From Nocardia nova SH22a (GTDB taxonomy: Bacteria; Actinomycetota; Actinomycetes; Mycobacteriales; Mycobacteriaceae), in the NCBI RefSeq assembly GCF_000523235.1, contig NZ_CP006850.1, positions 3,348,001 through 3,412,000 on the forward strand: 64,000 nucleotides of DNA, written 5' to 3'. Each line of letters opens with the position of its first letter. The first letter of the stretch is position 1. The notes under the pieces were generated by a model. That model was not told where the DNA came from and ran no database searches. It worked only from the letters and a program-made list of their open reading frames with translations. Shown piece by piece: positions 62,529 through 64,000 of this stretch. Made by a program: the position numbers and the translations under genes.

Positions 62529-64000
62529 GTGCCCGTAGCCCTGACCGCCGATCAGACGGCGCTGGCGGCGGCCGTCGGCGGATTCGCCGACCGTCACCGC
62601 ACCCGCGAATACACCCGCGAGCACACCGATCGGCTCTCCGACGGTGAACTCCCCGCCTTCTGGGCGGATCTGGTCGCGCTCGGACTGCCCGGTGTGCATC
62701 TGCCCGAAGAGACGGGCGGACAGGGCGGAACGCTGGACGAGATCGCGGTGGTGCTCGCCGAATCCGGGCGGGCGCTGCTGCCCGGGCCGCTACTGCCGTC
62801 GGTGATCACGAGCACCGTCGTCGCCTCCGCGGAATCCGCCGAGGCGGCCGGTGATGTGTTGCGGGGGTTCGCCGCGGGCCGCACCGGCGCGACACTGGGC
62901 CCCGGACACGGTGTGCGGATCACCGCGACCGGGTTGAGCGGCGACACCGGCCCGGTACTGGGCGCCGCCTCGGCCGAGGTACTTCTCGTGGCCGCCTCCG
63001 ACGACGACGCGACGCGCTGGTTCCTGGTGGAACGTGCCGCGCCGGGTGTGCGGATCGAGGCCCGGGCCGGTTCGGATCTGGGGCGCGATGTCGCCGTCGT
63101 CCACCTGCACGAGGCCGCCGGAACCGAACTCACCGGCATCGACACCGGCTACGCCGAGGCGGTCGCCACCGCCTTCATGGCGGCCGAGGCCGCCGGGGTG
63201 ATCCGCTGGTGTTCGGACACCGCGACCGAATATGTGAAGGCCCGTAAGCAATTCGGGCGCCCCGTCGGCTCTTTTCAGGCCGTCCAGCACCGTGCCGCGC
63301 AATTGCTGATCGCCAGCGAGCTCGCCACCTCGGCGGCCTGGGACGCGGTGCGCGGTCTGGCCGACGATCCCGATCAGCGCACGCACGCGGTGGCCGGCGC
63401 CGCGATCGCGACCCTCGGCAACGCCGTGCACGCGGCCGTGGAATGTCTGTGCCTGCACGGCGCGATCGGCTTCACCTGGGAGCACGATCTGCATCTGTAC
63501 TGGCGGCGGGCGATATCGCTGGCCGGTCTCGGCGGCTGTGCGGAGGATTGGGAACGCCGCCTCGGAGAGGTCGCACTCGGTGGCCCGCGCAACTTCGCGG
63601 TGCCGCTGCCGGACACCGATTCGGCCTTCCGCGAATGGGTTTCGGAGATCCTGGATCGCGCCGCCGCACTGGACAACCCGAATCCCGGCAAGATCGGCGA
63701 CCACGACGCCACGAACACCGGCCCCCGCCGCACGCTGCTCGCCGATTCCGGCCTGGTGTCACCACCCATGCCCCGGCCGTGGGGTATCGAGGCCGGACCG
63801 CTGGAACAGCTGATCCTGCAGGACGAATACGACAGGCACGGAATCACCCAGCCCTCCATGGGAATCGGGCAGTGGGTGGTGCCGATCGTGCTGCAGCGCG
63901 GCACGCCCGCACAACTGGCCCGGCTGGCCGCCCCCGCGCTGCGCGGCGAGGAGATCTGGTGCCAGCTGATGAGCGAACCGGAGGCGGGCTCCGATGTCGC
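62529..64000 (+). CDS. Fused acyl-CoA dehydrogenase (FadE34-like), partial
   Basis: The first 490 residues are visible; the frame runs off the window. Residues 1-345 form one acyl-CoA dehydrogenase unit (LPEETGGQGGTLDEIAVVLAE; ATEYVKARKQFGRPVGSFQAVQH; LCLHGAIGFTWEHDLHLYWRRA), followed by a linker and the start of a second (YDRHGITQPSMGIGQWVVPIV; CQLMSEPEAGSD). Two fused ACAD units are characteristic of FadE34-type enzymes, which act on CoA thioesters of steroid side chains. GGAG precedes GTG 62529. The KstR-like site upstream supports a steroid role; substrate is inferred. Confidence 0.85.
   Translation, partial: MPVALTADQTALAAAVGGFADRHRTREYTREHTDRLSDGELPAFWADLVALGLPGVHLPEETGGQGGTLDEIAVVLAESGRALLPGPLLPSVITSTVVASAESAEAAGDVLRGFAAGRTGATLGPGHGVRITATGLSGDTGPVLGAASAEVLLVAASDDDATRWFLVERAAPGVRIEARAGSDLGRDVAVVHLHEAAGTELTGIDTGYAEAVATAFMAAEAAGVIRWCSDTATEYVKARKQFGRPVGSFQAVQHRAAQLLIASELATSAAWDAVRGLADDPDQRTHAVAGAAIATLGNAVHAAVECLCLHGAIGFTWEHDLHLYWRRAISLAGLGGCAEDWERRLGEVALGGPRNFAVPLPDTDSAFREWVSEILDRAAALDNPNPGKIGDHDATNTGPRRTLLADSGLVSPPMPRPWGIEAGPLEQLILQDEYDRHGITQPSMGIGQWVVPIVLQRGTPAQLARLAAPALRGEEIWCQLMSEPEAGSDV

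Noticed and set aside
1..64000. CRISPR arrays, tRNA or rRNA genes, prophage
   Set aside because: No regularly spaced repeats, cloverleaf-like genes or phage structural genes were noticed on reading both strands; a dedicated scan was not possible.

Overview
The window looks like the chromosome of a Nocardia-type mycolate actinomycete. Evidence: GC-rich third codon positions, many GTG starts and 4-base ATGA/GTGA gene overlaps, and a gene set typical of the group: Mce-transport ATPase MceG, Eis-type acetyltransferase, mycothiol-conjugate amidase-like protein, DUF5313 protein, a CYP157-like P450, a 13E12/DUF222 HNH protein and a FadE34-like fused acyl-CoA dehydrogenase. Genus is inferred; no rRNA is present. 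No tRNA, CRISPR array or intact insertion sequence was seen.

Layout. 1-10.5 kb is dominated by sulfur and flavin chemistry: an SfnB/DszC-like monooxygenase coupled to an alkanesulfonate-type luciferase-like monooxygenase (LLM), a divergent LysR regulator coupled to a two-domain sulfurtransferase, a GlcD-like FAD oxidase, a second SsuD-like LLM, Eis, a monoglyceride-lipase-like hydrolase and MetY. 10.5-17.6 kb holds peptidoglycan, kinase-like, beta-propeller, HAD and GFA proteins, then a TetR regulator divergent from an F420-type LLM across two identical operator-like repeats. 17.6-21.8 kb is a decay zone: NAD(P)HX dehydratase pseudogene, HNH protein, N-terminally truncated acyl-CoA-dehydrogenase-like gene, and a YtkA/CopD-like C-terminal remnant. 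21.9-36 kb carries a nucleotidyltransferase, NUDIX enzyme, Baeyer-Villiger monooxygenase, an orphan P450 without ExxR, beta-carbonic anhydrase, Mca-like amidase, ArsR, PEP carboxykinase overlapping a SulP transporter, and a MetNI transporter whose substrate-binding gene is broken at a head-to-head junction of two metQ remnants. 36-43.4 kb has regulators (HxlR, PucR), hypothetical proteins, MceG and an N-terminally extended crotonase.

The main discovery is the minus-strand operon from 55872 down to 43429. It encodes a 42-residue precursor with a Ser/Cys-only tail, a candidate pyridine synthase, a six-helix membrane protein, a glutamylating LanB dehydratase, an RRE/ThiF-like partner, a YcaO cyclodehydratase ending in PHPFP, a nitroreductase-type azoline oxidase, a LanB elimination-domain protein, an LLM flavoenzyme and a two-gene ABC exporter. 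This is the full complement of a thiopeptide (or a goadsporin-like dehydrated azole peptide). The core, with seven consecutive serines bracketed by Cys-Cys pairs, matches none of the characterised cores I remember. A consensus promoter precedes the precursor, a 12-bp perfect hairpin separates it from the enzyme genes, and an IS21 IstA-like fragment lies upstream.

56.7-64 kb returns to core metabolism: a DeoR regulator facing pgi-gnd with a perfect palindrome between them, an MFS exporter, and the start of a fused acyl-CoA dehydrogenase preceded by a KstR-like site.
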